A stretch of DNA of 64,000 nt from Toxonevra muliebris (GCA_963691655.1 OY829327.1:83774019-83838018); one strand, 5' to 3'. Positions 47,939-60,942 are shown, counted from the first letter of the stretch. The notes: generated by a model from the letters alone, not told the origin. Numbers and translations are program-made.

Positions 47939-49920
47939 CACTGTTCTACAAATGGAGACTTTTGAAAACGCGAAGAGACGGGACAAATGCACGTATGGTA
48001 ATGGGGGGTCGCTGAGTCCGAATCCGTTTTGCTCTGCTACATGACATTTTTTTTATTGACATCAAAATTTTTAAAATTGAAAAAAAAAAAAAATTAAAAA
48101 TGTGGTTCATATATTTTTTCATCAAAACATTCATTTTTCAAAAAAAAAAAAAAATTTCGATTTTTTTTATTTTTTACTTAAAATTTTTTTTTTTTAATTA
48201 ATTTATTTTTTCGTAATTTTTTTCATCCTCGTTACCATCATTCACTCTTCTCTCGTTGTAAGCTTAACCCAGTAATGCCTAGCGGGGCCATATGACACCT
48301 TGTCGCTGAGCCGTTCCTGGACCAGGTTCAAAAACAATTTTTTCTCAAGTTACTTTCCTGATCTATCTACTTTTGTTCCCGCTCGTCCTTAATGGGTTAA
48401 AGCAATGATGGCCAAACGTGTACTTAAGTGCAAAATGAGTTTTAAACTCTTTATACATATCGTTTACGAATACGTATACACACGCCAAATCAATTCTCAG
48501 GCGACGATATTTATGTAAAAATGCGATTGGCGTACTTGAATAAGATGTTCAGTACGTAGTTAGAGAAAGAAAGCAACAACAACAGCATAACTATGTTCAT
48601 GGGCACTTATGTTTTTTATTTTATATTATATTTTTATCTACAATGTGTTCAAAAATTAATACAAAGAAATTTTTGGGATTTAATTGTTCAAGAACACAAA
48701 GTAGATAGATCAAGAAAGTAACTTGAGAAAAAAAATGTTTTTGAACCTGGCTCAGCGACAAGATGCCATATGGCACTGCTAGGCATTACTGGGTTAAGCT
48801 AACAACGAGATGAAAGTGAACGATGATAACGACGATGAAAAAAATTACGAAAAAATAAATTAATTAAAAAATAATAGCCCAGTCGGTAGAGTAAAAAATG
48901 CACCAAAAGTTCATAAAAATTCTTAACTGCTATTTTTTTTTTTCAGTAATTGTTAGTGGGGGTATGAAAAATGGGAAAACCACAAAAATCAGTTCTGGGG
49001 TTGCAGAGCGACCCTCCCAAAATACCCCCTCTTTGGTGAAAAAAGCCTTTTTGTACTAATAACTGGTTAACCGTTGGAGATATCAAAAAATTACCTAGCA
49101 CACATAAAAAGCGTAAGTGTCGTATATGTCATAGTTTTCGAGATATTCAATATTTAAGAAATTGCAAAGTTAGTACTTTGGATGTACTGTGGATGCGCGC
49201 GAATTTTTGTTTATTTGAATTTTTGAGTGCGGAGCCTATAGGAAAAATTTAATTACTCGAAAGCCAAACAAGCTAGGAAAAAGAGTCAAAAAGGGTTTTG
49301 AAGAGGATATAAGGTTCAATATCCTCTGCCATTTTCATTGACAACGGATATTTTTTTGGATGCAAAAATAACAATATAGTATAGTTGCCTGTTGGTTTTT
49401 ACTACTTTTACTATTTGCGGGCCTAATAAAAATAACTGGTTTCACTATATGTTATAAATGTATTATCTTTTAGTTCAAGACATTACTTCTGAAAATCCTG
49501 TTAAAGTTAGAAATAAAAAAATTCAAAATTTGCAATTTTTGTGGTAAGAAATTTTTTGATATCTCCAACGGTTAACCAGTTATTAGTAAAAAAATGCGTT
49601 TTTCACCAAAGGGGGGGATTTTTTTTTGGGGGGGGGGGGAGTTGGGGTCGCTCTGAAACCCTAGGATTGATTTTTGTGGTTTTTAAATCTATCATACCCC
49701 CACTAACAATTACTGAAGAAAAACCTCAGTTCAGAATTTTTATGATGTAAGTCTTTATAATGACTGGACTAAATTTTTTTTTTGTAAAAATGGATGTTTT
49801 GATGAAAAAAAATATGAGCTGCTTTTTTAATTTTTTTCAATTTTAAAAATTTTAACGTCAATAAAAAAAATTGTGACGTAGCACCACAAAACGGACCACG
49901 CATTGCGGACTCAGCGACCT
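47939..49920. mobile_element. Long palindromic element, copy 3, interrupted
   Basis: Starts CACTGTTCTACAAATGGA as copy 1 does and shows both palindromic arms. It is interrupted at 48877-49769 by a different MITE and then resumes (TGGATGTTTTGATGAAAA, TTGTGACGTAGCA) until it is cut off at about 49920 in TCAGCGACCT, before the expected GAACAGTG end. The internal segment GTACTTGAATAAGATGTTC matches copy 2. Confidence 0.75.
48877..49769. mobile_element. Tc1/mariner-type MITE nested in the palindromic element
   Basis: Ends GCCCAGTC and GACTGGAC are inverted and flanked by TA on each side (48875-48876, 49770-49771). Inner sequences are also mirrored: GATATCAAAAAATTAC with AACCGTTGGAGATATC at the left, and GATATCTCCAACGGTT with AACCAGTTATTAGTA at the right. 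It has G-runs near both ends. It is non-coding, and the small frame at 49541-49750 is repeat. Confidence 0.75.
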
Positions 49921-52900
49921 AAATAATTCTTTTCCATGTTGAAAACTCACTCAAGGGGTTGCATATGTTCTAAAAAGTAAGTTATTTTTGACGAATATGG
50001 ATATGCCACTCAGAAGAGGGGAGAAGAAGTGTGAACATAGAGAACACGTAACAACATGTAAATCTACTAGTCCACAGAAGTGACACTTAAGTGCGAATGG
50101 TAATTGCATTCGAATCGCTCCTGAATGTTTTTTCTTGAACAAGAACAATTGTTAGCAATTGTTTTTGTTGTTGATGATTTTCTCTGTGTGCACCGCTCTG
50201 TTCCTTTTTGCCAACAAGACTTGCGTCAATCATGAACAAAAACTGAGATATGTTTTTTATTTATTCTCATTTAATATTTGTTTTTGTGGATGTTGTGAAT
50301 GAGTGTAAAATATGTACATTAACAGCATCACCTCACCTTTTGAATGGATATTGCAAATGCGGTTATATTCACATTTATGTATGAACTACTGTTTCTGCTG
50401 CTGCTGTTGTTGCTGCGGTTGCTGATATTACTGACTGTTGCTGCCCTTGCTCTTTGATTGGTGCACAAGATAACTACATCTACGTTTTAGATTTTACTAA
50501 TTTTACTAGTTATGGCCAAATATACTGTTGTACATACTTGTCATAAATTATTCCTTCATATTTTTTTTTTTTGATTTAAGGTTAGAGGCATGCCCAGAAA
50601 TTTACTCACTGAATTTACCTTCGAAAAATATTTGGTGTTGAAAGAACGTACATATATGTATGTATATTTAACTAATTATACCTTTGAAAAAATCAATACT
50701 CTTAGTATGTGGGGTTTTGAAAAGCACTTCTGAAAAATTCTTTAAAATGTTCCAAATTTCGGATGAGTAGTTTATGCTAAGTACGGCAGTATTGTTTCAA
50801 AGTCAAATTGTCTGTTGTCATCAACATACCATAAACTGTTTGCATAATGATAATGTGAGAAATGAAAATTTATTATGAAGCTCTTACTTTATGCACTTTC
50901 TCTGTGATTACAAAATTCACAATATTCAAGTAAACCTTTTCATTTGACAGCACTTGGTATTTATGTATGTGCTGTGTGTGCTCACATTCACACACGTAAT
51001 TACAAACGGAAGCACACATTTATATATCAAAACGAGAAAAATTTTCCTTTGGCAACCAAATCTGAAAAAAGAAAATATTTTGGACTGCGTTTTTTCCTCG
51101 CCCTCTCTCTTTTGGGCCGTGCGAGATTAAAATAAAAGAGATACCCAGAGAGATTGTAGTGATTTACAAGATATTTTAGTTTTTTAAATTGCAGATATTC
51201 ATGCCCTTCATGCTTCTTGCCCACTTCCTCTCCGCCTGACACAACACCGTGTCGCCTTAGTCACTTTGGCTTACAGTGTGCTACCAGGCTCCAACTCCAC
51301 TTCGACAAACCCTGCCATATCACACGTCCGATGCTTCATGTTTTTATTAAGATACTACGAAATTTTCTATGTTTTTCCTACACTGAATTTGTGTGTTTTT
51401 GTGGTTGTGGAAATACAAACAGAAAAAATGACTGCCAAAAATGTTATATGAATGTACTCTGTTCAGTACCGAGAGGTAAATGGGGAGAACAGGACGAATG
51501 GGCAAAATGATTCTAAAAGTAATAACAGTAATAAAAACTACACAGGGAAGAGCAAACAACAATAACAAGCAGCAAATAGAAAAAAACAAAAACAAAAAAG
51601 AAAAGGACCGCAGGTAAATACAAGCATCCTTGCATATTTGTTTGAATCCACACATGTTCACACATGCACATGCACACACTCCCTCCCACGTATACGCACA
51701 TGAATGGGATGAGCAATGAGATGGACACATGCTGAACACACTCTCGTGTGCATACATATGCAAATTAAAACGATTTCCAAACCAAATAAACTCAGCATCG
51801 GTAGCAACCAACAATAAGCAAAATTGGAGAAGAACTAGGAATAATAGAAGCGTGTGAGTATGAAGAATGAGGAGAAAGACAATGTAGCAAAATCTCTGGC
51901 AGCAGGTATACATACAAAAGAAAATACAGATAACAAACGGAAGTTGAAACGGAATGAATGAGAAATAAAGAGAAATGGACTCCGTGTGAAGCTCATAATA
52001 AACGTATGTACTTCTCTTGAATACAAATATGTACATATGTACAACCAACAGGTGAAAACGCTCAGAAAACTCTTTTGAAGTGCTCTCAAGTCAGCTGTAA
52101 GCGCTAGCTCCAGTTATAACAAGCACTTTACTTTTGCATTACGCGTGATTGGAAAAAGTCACTATTTTTTATGCTGTTGATCCTAAAAGCAGTGAAGTGC
52201 TTTCAAAGGCCATTTTGCACTTCACGCATTCCATCCAATGTTGAAATAAGAGAAACTAATAATAATAATTAATATAATGCTGACCTTGTGCTGCTCAGCA
52301 AAGCTGATGTGAAGCCGACCCGGTGGGTAAGGACAAACATAACGAAGCCACATTTGCAAAAACAAAACAAAAACTTCAACTGAGATGAGGTTAATTTAGC
52401 ATGGATATTGTTATTGTTTTTTGCAACAATATTGATGCTTGCGCATGTATATTTAGGCATACTAATAAAATAATGTAAATACAGGATGTGTATGCTACTA
52501 TAGAAGGAAAAAGAAATTTATAGTGAAAATTATAAGAGAATGCTGCAGCTTGGCTTCTTAAATATTCAAATGTAGCAATATCAGTTTTTGCTTTTACTTC
52601 CTATACTATATGAATGTTTTTTGTACAGCGGTTGTGTGAGTGTGTGTGTGTTAATGTTTGTATGTTTATTTTGGCCAAAATGCAGCCACAAATATATAAA
52701 CAATTTCTTCTTCATCGAGAATCAGCAAGAATATTTACATAGGTACGCATGTATTCATGTGCCTGTCCCTCTTTCATAAAAACATTTGTAGGTACATACA
52801 TACATATCTGTGTATGAATATAAAAGAACGTATGTATGTATACATATGTATGTATAACGTATCGTATCGTATACTATAGTATCGTATATGGCAAAAAGTG

Positions 52901-53002
52901 CTCACCCATGTCTGCTACAATGTGCCGCAGCAGAGCCGACAAGTCAACAATGTGCATATGTGTGTATGTGTATAGCTGTAGTTGGCTTTTACTTATAATT
53001 AC

Positions 53003-53130
53003 CTTGTTATCCTTTTGCCATGAGCATGTTCCACGCTTATCGATTACTTTGCATGTTAATAATGCGTCCTGACCCGGATTCACTTCGGTATACTTGGGCT
53101 GTTCCGAGAATCTTTGAAAGCAATTTATTC
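53003..53130 (-). CDS. Five-Ig adhesion protein, Ig1 first half, first exon found
   Basis: Acceptor AATTCCAG before 53130, donor GTAATT after 53003. Reading in phase gives visible residues 1-42, INCFQRFSEQPKYTEVNPGQ, DALLTCKVIDKRGTCSWQKD, NK. The first Ig cysteine (LTC) and the Trp of CSW are in place, and an extra Cys precedes the Trp. The text E-x-P-x-Y-x-x-V-N-P-G-Q is a typical Ig A-strand start. This exon expects one base from the preceding exon to complete its first codon. That exon, with the signal peptide and ATG, is not identified. Confidence 0.85.
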
Positions 53131-53380
53131 CTGGAATTGAAAGTAAAAAGCAAGAAGATATGAAGGAGAAAAATTAATACACAACAATGAAATGAGGACA
53201 ATAAATAAATTAAAGTAAAACGAAACGGACACACATACAAATACAAATGGCACATTTAATATATATTTATATGAATACTTTTGGTATTTGTAAGCAACCA
53301 AAGTAATCAGTATTCATTACGTTGGCTCTATTGAGGAATTTTTTACTGTTTCCTTAAGTATTTTGGTGCAAAAACATTAT
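53131..53380. other. Upstream intron DNA, nothing further
   Basis: The minus frame 53037-53255 runs through the exon in the wrong phase and through intron. No exon is supported here. Confidence 0.6.
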
Positions 53381-53635
53381 TGTAGGTACTTACATATCGC
53401 TGCCTTAATTTGCTAAAGCTCTAACACTAATTTTTCAACATTTACAGGAGAAGCAAAAAACGTTTTGGTATTTGAAGTACTGTTTCGAGAATTTGAATTT
53501 TTAACTAAAAGAAAAGAACGTAAGTTTTCGGGACAGATGAGAGTAGGCACGCTTTGTCATATTCCATCAAAAACTCGATATTGAAAAATTTGACGTTAGG
53601 GCCTTAGCAAATTAAGGCAGCGATATGTACCTACA
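53381..53635. mobile_element. Fold-back MITE, 255 bp
   Basis: TGTAGGTACTTACATATCGC with TGCCTTAATTTGCTAAAG is mirrored by CTTAGCAAATTAAGGCA and GCGATATGTACCTACA. A half copy occurs at about 61402-61445 (GGGCTTTAGCAAATTAAGG). Confidence 0.75.
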
Positions 53636-53839
53636 TATTTACAAGGGACAATTATTGAAGCATTGGTAATCATTTTAGTTTATCGTTATTTTAATTCTTG
53701 TTGTTATTTTTGTTACTTATTATTGGGGCACGTACATATTTCACTGATTTAATGACGCCACACCTTTATCGTGGCACACTTATTAAATCCGCATAGTTGA
53801 GTTTAATTACAAAACACGGAAAAGAATTTGATTAGCGAA

Positions 53840-55975
53840 AAACTATGAGGCCGAAATTTTTTTCATTCGATAAGAGAATATTTTTTAATCAGATTCAAGT
53901 TTGCTATTCCTCTCTCGAAAAAAGTTTACAAACTGCCATGGTATTCCAGAGACCTAAAGAAGCTCAAAAATCTAAGAAATAAGTATTACAATAAATTCAG
54001 GTCTACTAATATTCCGATTTTCAAGTTACAGTACGAGTTTTATATGAAGGAATTTAATTTTTTAAACAGATTTCTATGTAGGAATTATATCCTTAATTAT
54101 GAAGCTAACTTGAAATCCAATCTTAAAGCTTTCTGGCGTTTTATTAATTCAAAAAAATCTTCTTCAGATTTTCCTTCGTCAGTCTTTTTAAACGATAGGT
54201 GTGCGAACTCATCAGTGGAAATTTCTAAACTGTTTGCTGACTTCATTTGTTCAAATTTTGTTTCTGGCTCTGATTTGACTGTTGCGAGTGATTCCCCTCA
54301 AAACTCGGTATCATCAGTTAATTTTGGTTCACTCCCTCTCTCTTTGAATGACATCTATAAAGGTATCCTTAATATAAAACCTTCGTTCCAAGCTGATGCT
54401 AATAGTCTTGCTCCTGCTTTATTAAAAAAATGTACATCGCTAATTCAACCGTTGATGTTTATTTTTAATAAATCGCTTTCTTCTGGAGTTTTCATTGACG
54501 TATGGAAAGTTGCTTCGATTACTCCCATTTTTAAGAGTGGCAATAAAAAAAATCTAGCTAACTATAGGCCGATTTCCAAATTATCCACGGTTTCTAAGTT
54601 GTTTGAGTCCATTGTTAAAGAGAAACTTTATTTTGCCTTTAAGAGCTTGATCTGTCCTCATCAGCATGGTTTCGCTCCGGGTCGATCCACTATTTCCAAT
54701 TTAGCAATCTTCACTGATGATTGTATTGGAGCACTTCATTGTAGATTCCAAGTAGATGTTGTCTATACTGACTTCTCCAAAGCCTTCGACAAGATTAGTC
54801 ATAATATTCTTATTTCTAAACTGTCGAGCTTTGGATGCCACTCTATCTTTTTAGAGTGGATTAAATCTTTCCTGAGTAACCGCCTTTATATGGTTGAACT
54901 TGATGGTGTCTCTTCTCAACCTTTTACGGCATCTTCAGGAGTTCCTCAAGGCAGCATTTTAGGTCCATTGTTATTGATTCTTTTCATTAATTAGTTCTTG
55001 TTTTCCTCAGTGAAATATTTGCTTTATGCCGACTACCTTAAGATGTACTCTATCATTAAATGTCCTTTAGATTCTCAGATTCTTCAATCTGAACTCGATA
55101 ATGTTTATTCTTGGTGTGACAAAAATTCTCTGTCTTTGAATATTAATAAATATTTCCATTTGGCTTTCTCCAAATCACATACTTTACTGTCTACATCCTA
55201 ACGCATTGCTGCCACTTTGCTGGAAACTGTTGATGAAATTTCTGATCTAGGAGTAATTTTTGACCCTAAATTTACTTTTGTTAGTCATATAAACACTATA
55301 ATTAGGTCTTATTCAATGTTGGTTTTTATCCGCTGTAACAGTCAAGAGTTTTCTGACCCTTATACGCTCAAACTTCTTCACACCTCTTTCGTACGCTCCA
55401 AATTAGAGTATGCTGCTTTTATTTGGAGGCCTTATCACGCTTGTCACATTCTTCGTCTTGAACTCATTCAAAAGGTTTTTATGCGTTCTGCTCTTCGTTC
55501 TTTGAATTTCTCTGAACCAATTCCTTCATATACCTCTCGTTGCTTGCTTTTAGATTTAAAATCGCTGCAGAGTAGAAGGTCAGCCCTGTCTGTGTCATTC
55601 ATTCATGACGTCATAAATGGTGCTGTTAACTATCTCTCCCTTCTCGAGCGAGTTGCTTTTAATATCCCGGCTAGAAATCTTCGAGGGTTTGACATTTTTT
55701 ATATTGGCCATCATAGACCTAACTATGCTGTAAATTCTCATATTGTGAGAGCTTTAATCCAGCTCAACTTTATCGCACAATCGTCTGATAATGATTTTGC
55801 TAGTTCTAAATCTTCTTTTAAAGCTATTCTTAAGACTAGCTCCTTGTAATTAACTTATGTATAACTAACCCTTTAATATTTAATTTTGTTTTTTAGTCTG
55901 TAAGAATTTTTGTTTGTCAGAATTTTAGTCTGTAAGAATTTTGTATTCATAGACTAAGTTATTAAATAAATAAAT
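53840..55975 (+). pseudogene. 5'-truncated non-LTR retrotransposon, RT pseudogene
   Basis: Frames 54044-54994, 54998-55201 and 55217-55849 read as one reverse transcriptase broken by stops and shifts. In-frame sequence before 54044 (KLPWYSRDLKKLKN) shows that the ATG there is internal. Visible RT blocks are the YTDFSKAFDKISHN block with the first catalytic Asp, GVPQGSILGP, and LLYADYLKMYS. The last should be Y-A-D-D, but the second Asp is Tyr. The C-terminal region has FVRSKLEYAAFIWRPYHAC, common in Jockey/CR1-like elements. No endonuclease domain is present. It ends in an A-rich tail with AATAAATAAATA at about 55965. It is not autonomous. Confidence 0.85.
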
Positions 55976-56305
55976 ATGAAAATTAAAAAATTTAAGAAAA
56001 GAAAATTGATAGGTTCGATAGGTACTTTTTTATTTTGACCTTCCATAAAGGACAAACAAACATATGTAGAGGTATGAAATTTGGTGCCATGATTGTGGAA
56101 GTTCTAAGTACAAAATGTTTTCATCAAGCCTTATTCGGCCGTCAAAGAGTTAAAATGCTGCAGCACATTCGGGCATCAAGGAATGTTGGTATCACGTTTG
56201 AAATTTACCACTTTGAATAAAATTTATGCCAACTTCCTTTTTTGTAAGTACAGCAGCACTGCATAGAAGGAAATTATTTTTTTATTCTTGTCGCTTGTTA
56301 CTCAC

Positions 56306-56427
56306 AGTTCCAACTGAACAGCAGAAACAAAAGTTACAAAAATGCAAGCAACTTTAACAAAATTTATGTTAATTGTCGGTTGCTTGTTTGGTTGAGTAAT
56401 TTGGGCTAAATATTCTCCATCCTTCAT
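56306..56427 (-). other. Possible signal-peptide-like exon, phase does not fit
   Basis: On the minus strand ATG at 56427 opens 40 codons (MKDGEYLAQI...) ending in a hydrophobic stretch INFVKVACIFVTFVSAVQLE just before a good donor, CT|GTGAGT. It looks like a signal peptide exon, but it leaves two bases over while the first Ig exon needs one. A direct join gives the wrong frame. An unseen intermediate exon would be required, or it is chance. Confidence 0.15.
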
Positions 56428-57896
56428 CGTTAAGTTGAAACTTCACATGGTTTTTTCTTTTGTCTGCACTTAATTACACCAATTTAAGTGCAAATTATCA
56501 ACAACCGGATTAAAAATGGGGTAAGCACAATTTATGTTGCGTTTATATTGCTATCTGCAAATGAAGTACCAATGGTGGTGAGCAGAATATTTTAAAACAA
56601 TTAGTCTGTTGCACAGCGTTCAACATTGTTTTTTCCACAAATGCTAGTATCATTTTTGATTATCAAAGTGACAATAAGCATCATTGCTGTTGCCTTTGCC
56701 ACTCTCGCAACTTTGCAACTTTTTCTCCAAAATGCTTAGCTTTCTTCAGTATTGCCTTACACAAGAAGAGTGCAGCATTTAGAAAAAAAAGGACTGCAAT
56801 ATTTTGCATTTTTCGCAAAGCTGCTGTTGCAGTTTTGGGGGTTGCCGCTGTCATTGCTGTCAAATCGTTGTCTGTCTGTCTTGTATTTCTTCCTTTTTTG
56901 GTTTGTAAGGCAACAAAAAAGTTGTCGCATTACTTGTACGACAATATTGTTGACATGATAGCAATAGCTACTAGGTACTAGTGCAAAATACGACAACGAT
57001 GAATTGAATTCACATGTAAAATGCATAATGCAATATTCTCAACTCACAGCGAATACTTAAGTAGGCAACAACAGATACATCAACAACTACGACAGGAACG
57101 AAATATGAAGAAGTAACAGCAAAAGATGAAGCAGATACGCAACAACAAACAATGTTGCAACCTTTGTTGTTGTTGCTGCTGCGTTATTGATTCCATGTTT
57201 ATTTTGAAGTTGTAACTTTGGAGTTACTACTGCATACAAGTTGAGGACACAACAACAACGGAAAGGGGAGGCATTGTACAAACAGAAATTGGGATGTATG
57301 CGGGAATCGGTTGCTGAGGCCTTCTATTGATTTATGCGTTGCCAAATTCAAATATATTTTAAGTAGTGCATGCCCCCATATTGCTGTCAGCGGCAGGACT
57401 GTGTTTGGCAGCTGTGTGTCGTTGGCTGATGATGATGATGGTAGTAGCACAGCACATGTTGTTGATAGAATAAATTTTTTATTTTAATTTAAATTTTCAT
57501 AAAATTTATGCGATATTTACTAAAAATTATACAAAGTTTATTTACATATGGATTTAATGTGTGTAGTACATTTGAACGTGCGTGTTAAAAACGCAAAACT
57601 AATCGTTTTTTGCATAATGATTTAGTACGATGCTACGGGCAGGCATCTGTGACTGTATGGATGTTTGTGTGTGTGTGCGCGAATATACGTATAAATATAT
57701 ACATATCTGCGACACGTGACCACCATCACGCTGCACGCCATGATTTATTACGCGTGATTGACATTTGTGCTGCTTAATAGGTTATAACAACAAATGTTTT
57801 TGTTGTTATTGTTGGCGGTTTATTGTAATACAATTTGATTTATTTTGTTGTTGATATACATATATGCGAACATACATACGTACAAGCATCCATATA

Positions 57897-58043
57897 CACT
57901 AGCGGATCTAAGAGGAGATTTTGAGGCTTCCCTCCTTGCCGATGAAAATTTTATCGTTCGTCATGAATATATGAATGAATATTAAAATGTGCTAAAAACT
58001 AAAACCCCAGACTCCACGCTTAGGAAATGTTTGGATCCTAGTA
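57897..58043. mobile_element. Short MITE, ACTAGCGGATCC family, copy 3
   Basis: Starts CACTAGCGGATCTA and ends GGATCCTAGT. GATGAAAATTT is shared with copy 2. Termini partly decayed. Confidence 0.55.
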
Positions 58044-60260
58044 TTCAGAAGTATAGACATTGGCACATGCAGACCTTGCCAGAGGGGGGCAATTGCACCA
58101 CTCCCCCCTAATTCTCAAGCACACACTAAAATTTTACTGGTCAGTATTACAATTTGGTGAATAAACACTTAACAAACTGGGTCGCCCCCTCCCGGCTGAG
58201 ATTCCGCGTACGCCCATATGTATAGATATATACGTTTTGCATGGAAATAAGTAATAATTGCTGTCATTGTTGTTGTTTTTGTCATTGTTGTAGCTTGAAT
58301 TTTATTGGTGTTCGCGCTTTTATATTGCATACTTTATGGCGTTACGATTGTGCGCGAAATTTTTGCAAAATTTTCGTCGATTGTAGTTGATCAGCTACGG
58401 CACACTTTCTCAGTTTCAATGAGTTTTAAAAAAATAGCTGAATATTATTTATTGAAGTTTCATTTTTATCAAAATTATATCCACTTTAACTTCAGGCAGT
58501 TCGTCATATCCATCAAAATATTTATACGAGTATATCAAAAATAAATTTAAAAGTAAATACAGCCATAAAAATACATAAATTGAAATTGTCTAGATTGAAA
58601 AACAACAAATTTTTTGTCCTAATGCTGTTAGTTTCTCCAATCTGTTAAATAAAAAATTTGCTGCAATCAATTTACACAAACATTTTCATACTTAAAGAGC
58701 TGAAAAACACACAAACAAAATCGTATGTAAATCAACAAAGGAACGCTCGATGATTTGTTAAATTGTAAATTTAGTATAGTACAACACAGCAACAACAATA
58801 AATATTGAAGAAAATGAAAGGAAGAGAATTGGTGAGGTTTGAATGGCGCTTAGGAAAAAGAGGAGCGCAAATTTGAATTCATTGGTTTCCAAAACGTTGA
58901 ATTTATATTCGCCAACTCAACAGAAACAGAGCACTAGAGGAAAAACAGCGTGAAGTATGTGGGTGGGCTACACGGCTGCCATTTGGAATGTTAAGGTTGA
59001 GCGGAAATGATATATGTATTTATTTTGCCTTTCTAAAGTGATTCTTGATTTGATATTCAACAGATTTTGTCTGTTTTTGTGATAAATACTCACATTTATA
59101 TTTTATATGTTCGAAGGCAACTAAACATTTGGCATAAGTGTCATACAAACACAATAAGCACCAAATGAATATTGAAGTTGGTTGCTGTGACTTGTTCAAA
59201 ATTATTGATTTACACCCAATTGGTTCAAAACGTAGGCTATGGGGCTTCGAGACCCAATTCAAAATTGGGCACAAAGAAGTGCTGTGTGGTTGAATTGGCA
59301 GTTTTATGTGAAAGTAAGCAGCTTTTTACTTACGAAAGTACGCTGCAATTTTCGCCCTGACACACGTGTGTCACGACAAATTAACGTTGCTCATGCAAAT
59401 TCTTTAATATTTAGACAAAATTGTTATACTTATGTGATGTGGTTGTAATTTGCGTGCAATTCAATTGCATCCTGGATTAAACATATTTTTCAAAGATGAC
59501 CCTTGCACAAAAACAAAAATTTGAAATTTAGGATGATCGTCGTACCAGCCAATTCACACCAAACAATAAAAGAATAAGGTTTATAAAAAGTTTTGAAGTT
59601 TAAAGAAACTATATAGAAACTCAGGAGTCAATGCTTGCCGATTTTGTTCACAGAAAACTCCCTGAAAGTATTAGAAAGGAGATTAATAAGTCGTAAATAA
59701 TATTTGTAGCTACTGGTTTGATACTGTTAAGTATTACAGAAAATAAACCCATAAACTTTAATATCGATATGCTGATGTGGGGATGGATTTAAGGAACTTG
59801 CCCAAGTTTCAATTTAATATTGAGGCGAAATATCATCAACAGAATATAGATGACCTTTTGATAACTAGACGAAGAATTTGAATGTGTGCTTGTGTGTGGG
59901 TTTAAGCACTTAGTGATTACTAAGTCCAAATTAATTTTTTTATAGGATCCGTATTAATTAGCTTCTAGACAAATCAGACTTTTGATGATCCAGTTGAAAC
60001 GTATACAAATGTATTTATCAATCTGTTGTCTTTTTGAGTTTTGCCAGTGTTCGTAGCAAACTATTCACTGCATAAACTAGTTTCATCTCAGAAATTAAAA
60101 AAATGAACTTAGTGGATTCTACCAGAACGCCGACGATATGTACTTGTGCAACATAACCGAATTAAAGCACAACAATAGTGCACTATTTGCACATACCATG
60201 GATGTCTAGGGAAACATTGCATATGCTAGGAAAGTGGCAACTGGTTTAGTGCAGTACTTT
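58044..60260. other. Non-coding, no gene seen
   Basis: A GC-richer patch at 58070-58215 (GAGGGGGG ... CCCCTCCCGGCTG) may be the remains of another transposon end. Otherwise AT-rich. The antisense frame pair at 59020-59448 has no motif. Confidence 0.45.
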
Positions 60261-60636
60261 TAACCAGGGCTTTGGAGCAGAGCGCGGAGCTGGAGTAAGG
60301 AGCTGTGGAGCACACTGTTTTGGCCGGAGCTAGAGCTGGAGCTGGAGCAATGAAAATTTAACAGCTCCGCTTCTCCGATTCATAATTTTTCCAACTATTG
60401 TTGCTTGACATTATATTTGAAAACTTGCACACTATTACAATTACGGGTAATGCAGCTTTTCCATTACCATCTCCATTAATCAATGCAAATGGCAATGCTG
60501 AGTTGGAATTGGAATGAATTAGTACTAAAATAGATTCACTACATTTATTGATTAATTACTAATTCATTGCAAGGGATTTGAACTGAGTAGTGCCATTTCC
60601 ATTGCTGTAATGAAATGTACAATTTTAATTACAATA

Positions 60637-60783
60637 GTCCTATTCGCGATTTCGTGCAAATGGTCTTGCATCATTGCAAATGCAAAATAGTTCTGCTATC
60701 ACAATAACATATATATGCGATATGCAATAAAAATTTGCATTTGCAATGATGCAAGACCGTTTACATCATATCGTGAATAGGGC
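60637..60783. mobile_element. 147-bp Tc1/mariner-type hairpin MITE
   Basis: Ends GTCCTATTCGCGAT and ATCGTGAATAGGGC (inverted, mismatched at two places) are flanked by TA. Inner arms TCTTGCATCATTGCAAATGC and GCATTTGCAATGATGCAAGA are exactly complementary. The whole unit would fold as one hairpin. Confidence 0.8.
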
Positions 60784-60942
60784 TAATTTTTGTTAATAAT
60801 TCCTAATTTTTTTTAAAAGATGTCACTAAGAGTAAGGAGCTCACAATCTTAACTGGTTCTATTGCTATGACAGCAGCCTTTAAAACGATATAGCAACTTA
60901 GCATTCTATTTTTTCGTATCGAGTTTTTGGAGGATTATGATA

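Larger units (their letters stand above)
42600..53002 (-). other. Large intron, 10.4 kb, splitting Ig1
   Basis: Donor GTAATT at 53002. It contains an R1-like fragment (44207-44646), a small MITE (46662-46820) and the nested palindromic element (47939-49920). The longest frame, 51347-52048 (minus, 233 codons), is Phe/Cys/Leu-rich, has no recognisable domain and overlaps plus-strand frames, so I do not call it. Confidence 0.7.

Noticed and set aside
51347..52048. 233-codon minus-strand frame as a gene
   Set aside because: Phe/Cys/Leu-biased translation of A-rich DNA inside a large intron. No domain and no splice logic.
57047..57200. Hydrophobic minus-strand stretch before GTGAGT near 57046 as the missing first exon
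   Set aside because: It has the correct phase, but its join to the Ig1 exon creates TGA, and no upstream ATG is in frame.
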